Source: Antitrichia curtipendula (Eukaryota > Streptophyta > Bryopsida > Hypnales > Leucodontaceae). Taken from it: 64,000 nucleotides of DNA. A program made the translations under genes and the position numbers. The DNA is taken from NCBI GenBank assembly GCA_951230915.1, contig OX579641.1, positions 9,858,001 through 9,922,000 of the forward strand, given 5' to 3'. Position 1 is the stretch's first letter. Each line of letters opens with the position of its first letter. Below, in pieces: positions 61,801-64,000 of this stretch. The notes under the pieces are model-generated. The model was not told where the DNA came from, made no database searches, and saw only the letters and a list, made by a program, of their open reading frames with translations.

Positions 61801-63170
61801 GACCAGGGTGCGCGTCGGAGGTAGCACAAACGCACTGAGCTACCCACTGTACTGTCCCATGCAATCCCATGTCTAGATCGTTTCAGACTGTACAATTTAT
61901 ATTTAATTCCCTAGACACATGGTTCATTCTGTTATAGACTATCCCGGTTTTTCATACGAGACTGAGTCAAGGTCTCGGTCTTGGGATTTGGGAGGTTTGT
62001 GAAATTCTGGGCCTTGTGATGATGATGGTGCATTGGGGCTCGGAACGTAGCGTTCATGAACTGGTTTGTTGGGTTTCCATTCGTAGCTAAAGTTTCTGCC
62101 TTCTACTGTGGGAGAGTGTTCCGGAGTGAATCTAGTCGGAAGGATAATCTCTATTCACTTTTAACGGACTGACCTGGAGGCTATAAATGGCACGAAGTGC
62201 ACCATGTGGCCCAAACTGTCATAAAGTTGAATCTAGACTGTCATGAAACGAATGACAGATTTAGCTCAAAATCCGGAAGTCTGCTCCCCTAAAGATAGAT
62301 TACTATTTTGCGGTAACAAGACAAGAGGTGAGCTCCTTTATTTCTAGGGAATCAGCGAATACTCCAAACGGACGAATTCAGGGACGGATTTTATTAGCTT
62401 GCTGTCAAAATAGGGCCAACCGTTTGCATCGAGGAATGTTGTTGGGAACTCCAGGCATGTCGTTACCATCAGTGGGTAGTGGTTATTAGCAAATCGTCAG
62501 GTGTCATCGATATTGCAGAATGTTGAGCTAGGTGGCTGCAACTCCTCCACTTGAATCCGCTTGTATAATTCAGTCAGTCAGTCACACTGGATCAAGTTGG
62601 CAAGGCTCTGTTCGTCACTGTTAAATCCTTCAACGGCTAGGGAAACTAATTCCAGATTAAGTTATCATTATTAACGTGGGGTTTGGTAATGGACGCCTGC
62701 TGCAGATGCACATGTGGGGGCATGGCTCCCAGTACCGGAAGGGTCCGGAATCGCTCCGGGGCACGCAGCCCACGGCGATGCTGCGCCTGCCGTGCTACTG
62801 CTGCGCGCCAGGGTGCCGCAACAACATCGACCACCCGCGGTCCAAGCCTTTGAAGGACTTCCGCACGTTGCAGACGCATTACAAGCGCAAGCACGGCATC
62901 AAGCCGTTCCTGTGCCGCAAGTGCAACAAGGCGTTCGCCGTGCGCGGCGACTGGCGCACGCACGAGAAGAACTGCGGCAAGCTCTGGTTCTGCATCTGCG
63001 GCTCCGACTTCAAGCACAAGCGGTCATTGAAGGACCACATTCGCGCCTTCGGCAACGGCCATGCAGCCCACGGCGTGGACTCCTGCGAAGACGAGGAGGA
63101 CGCCGACGAAGAAGAGGAGGATGTCGACGAAGACGACGCCGACGAAGAAGTCTCCGGCGGCTCGCAATGA
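58887..63170 (+). CDS. WIP: WIP-family C2H2 zinc-finger transcription factor, 3 exons (58887-59141, 60710-61309, 62706-63170)
   Basis: Likely a nuclear DNA-binding regulator of cell fate. The family is defined by a Trp-Ile-Pro motif followed by four zinc fingers. The joined product is 439 residues (85 + 200 + 154) and all junctions are phase 0 with GT..AG borders. Seen in the sequence: an N-terminal FCEWLKP segment in exon 1; LPFLSLSP at about residues 138-145; Ser/Met-rich disorder; W255-I256-P257; finger 1 C271-x2-C274-x12-H287-x3-H291; an irregular finger 2 with Cys at 315-322 and H343/H348; finger 3 C355-x2-C358-x12-H371-x3-C375 (C2HC); finger 4 C381-x-C383-x12-H396-x7-H404; and an Asp/Glu-rich tail at about 413-433. 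The start is the first in-frame ATG after an in-frame TAA at 58824; a further upstream coding exon cannot be excluded. Family assignment is very secure. The regulatory target is not inferable from sequence. Confidence 0.95.
59142..60709 (+). other. WIP gene intron 1 (phase 0)
   Basis: Donor GTATGC follows the Arg codon that ends exon 1. The acceptor is TTTTGCAG before the Leu-Pro-Tyr-Pro exon. Length is 1568 bases. Reading straight through from exon 1 meets a stop at 59223-59225, which supports a real intron. It contains an imperfect tandem duplication of about 171 bases near its 5' end, listed separately. No other gene is visible inside it. Confidence 0.88.
59287..59625 (+). repeat. Imperfect tandem duplication, period about 171 bp, in WIP intron 1
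   Basis: The stretch starting GTTTGGCGGCCACATTG at 59287 recurs at 59458 as GTTTGGCGACCACATTG. Both copies continue with matching blocks: TAGTCCTTTCAATG, AATAATAGA or close, TTACGCTGA, and ACAACATGCTCATCATG. The copies differ by scattered substitutions and small indels, so the duplication is not recent. Confidence 0.85.
61310..62705 (+). other. WIP gene intron 2, splitting zinc finger 1 (phase 0)
   Basis: The donor follows AATATGCAG (residues Asn-Met-Gln) and reads GTGCGC. The acceptor is CTGCTGCAG before ATGCACATG (Met-His-Met). The intron separates the two Cys ligands of finger 1 from its two His ligands. From memory, an intron at this spot is a recurrent feature of WIP genes. Length is 1396 bases, with nothing else recognisable inside. 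Confidence 0.93.
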
Positions 63171-64000
63171 CGGACGGACGGACGGACTTAGGCCCCTCGG
63201 CCCTCGGCCTTGGGCCCCTCCCCGTTCGATTCGTTTTGAAAATCTGTTTCAGCCAGCCAGGATATGTGATCATATTTCAAGTGTACTCTCTCTCTCTCTC
63301 TCAACATGATGCCGAGTTCATGTTTCGAAGCCACTGCGTCACTCTCTTGCGGCTAATCAGAGGAAGGTTACATATATATATATCCCATTATATATATAAC
63401 TGTTCTCCTCAACGTGAGCCCTCTGATCAACCATGAATCACAGATGTGGACGTTTGAGATTCAATGCAATGACTCGGCATGATGTCCGATAACATTCTCC
63501 GGTCTCCCGACTCTCGAAGGTTTACATATATAGTCGATGTTGGTAGGTTCTGTGACCTCGGCAAGTATTGATGATGGAACCTCGATCTAGTTTTTCCCCC
63601 TTTCTGATCGGTGATCAGTTACGACTGTCACCAGCTCCCCAGCTCCGACCTGATTAATTCTTTCATTACATGAGCAATTAGCAGAAATTCCTCATTCTTG
63701 TAAGTACGCTTTTTCGAGGACCAGACCAGAAACCAGTTCTTATAATTATTATGATTACTATTCAATCGAGTTCGTTGCGTTGCGGTTAATTGGTTCTGTA
63801 CGTGCTTTCATTCTGAGACACGCGATTCAAGTTTTCATGTATCCATAGTGATGGCTCCCCTTGAATAATGACTCGCTCCAAGCATTTGGATTCAGCTGCT
63901 GCTTCTTGGACCAATAGCCTGGTTCTCTAGAATCACAAGCTTTCACAGAGTTGGGCATTGAGTATCAAGAGAATATTGTGAACTTCCCGTAGTGCTTTTC
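63171..64000 (+). other. WIP 3' untranslated or flanking region with simple repeats
   Basis: Directly after the stop codon comes a CGGA tetranucleotide run (63171-63186). Further on are a CT run (63286-63302) and two TA runs (63371-63383 and 63389-63398). No second gene, RNA gene or confident polyadenylation site was seen. The 3' UTR end cannot be placed from sequence alone. Confidence 0.6.

Noticed and set aside
62714..63436. 240-codon plus-strand frame overlapping WIP exon 3
   Set aside because: Arg/Ala-rich out-of-frame reading of the zinc-finger exon. The correct frame carries all four fingers.
1..64000. CRISPR arrays, bacterial operons, rRNA or tRNA genes
   Set aside because: No regularly spaced repeats of CRISPR type, no operon structure, and no A/B-box plus cloverleaf combination or rRNA core sequence was found by eye. 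Spliced coding sequence marks this as eukaryotic nuclear DNA.

Overview
This window looks like nuclear DNA of a land plant or close streptophyte relative. The deciding evidence is one intact, intron-containing gene at the right end (58887-63170, + strand). It encodes a WIP-family C2H2 zinc-finger transcription factor, a family known from land plants. Its exons are GC-rich with GC-ending codons, while most of the window is very AT-rich. I cannot name the species. A seed-free lineage with AT-rich intergenic DNA is a guess only.

Layout. Positions 1 to about 53,450 are transposon-dominated intergenic DNA with no intact gene that I can recognise. The most abundant repeat (family 1) is a transposase-less inverted-repeat element of about 0.93 kb. 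Its ends read TTAACCCCTAAAG...CTTTAGGGGTTAA. TTAA at every well-preserved end, with no longer flanking match, suggests TTAA target-site duplication, the signature of piggyBac-type transposons. Copies or fragments lie at 4367-5309 (-), about 7790-8306, 14255-15157, 34487-35048, 36439-39496 (-, split by a nested insert), about 39497-40444, 40455-40847, 42316-43524 (-, carrying a nested MITE), 45082-46006 and 48349-49289. A 250-bp relative lies at 52907-53156. A second family (five copies of 268-302 bp, ends AGGTGGGTAC, probable TA target duplications) sits near 12700, 42997, 44189, 50719 and 53183. There is also a single 241-bp TA-flanked MITE (10892-11132), a 1.14-kb non-autonomous CACTA element with a TGT target duplication (1193-2332), and two related foldback elements (17305-17480 and 27365-27535).

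Other mobile DNA includes a decayed L1-type LINE on the minus strand (about 17950-19420, possible 3' end at 15417-15695). A GC-richer insert at about 36500-38700 carries one reading frame broken by a single TAG. Several small islands of less AT-rich, apparently single-copy DNA lie between the transposons (12976-13560, 43525-44188, 49290-50718).

From about 53,460 rightward, base composition moves toward GC and transposons disappear. This is the gene-proximal compartment: upstream DNA or leader (53457-58886), three WIP exons with two introns of about 1.5 kb, then a 3' flank rich in simple repeats. The nesting relationships give a relative order of insertion for several families.
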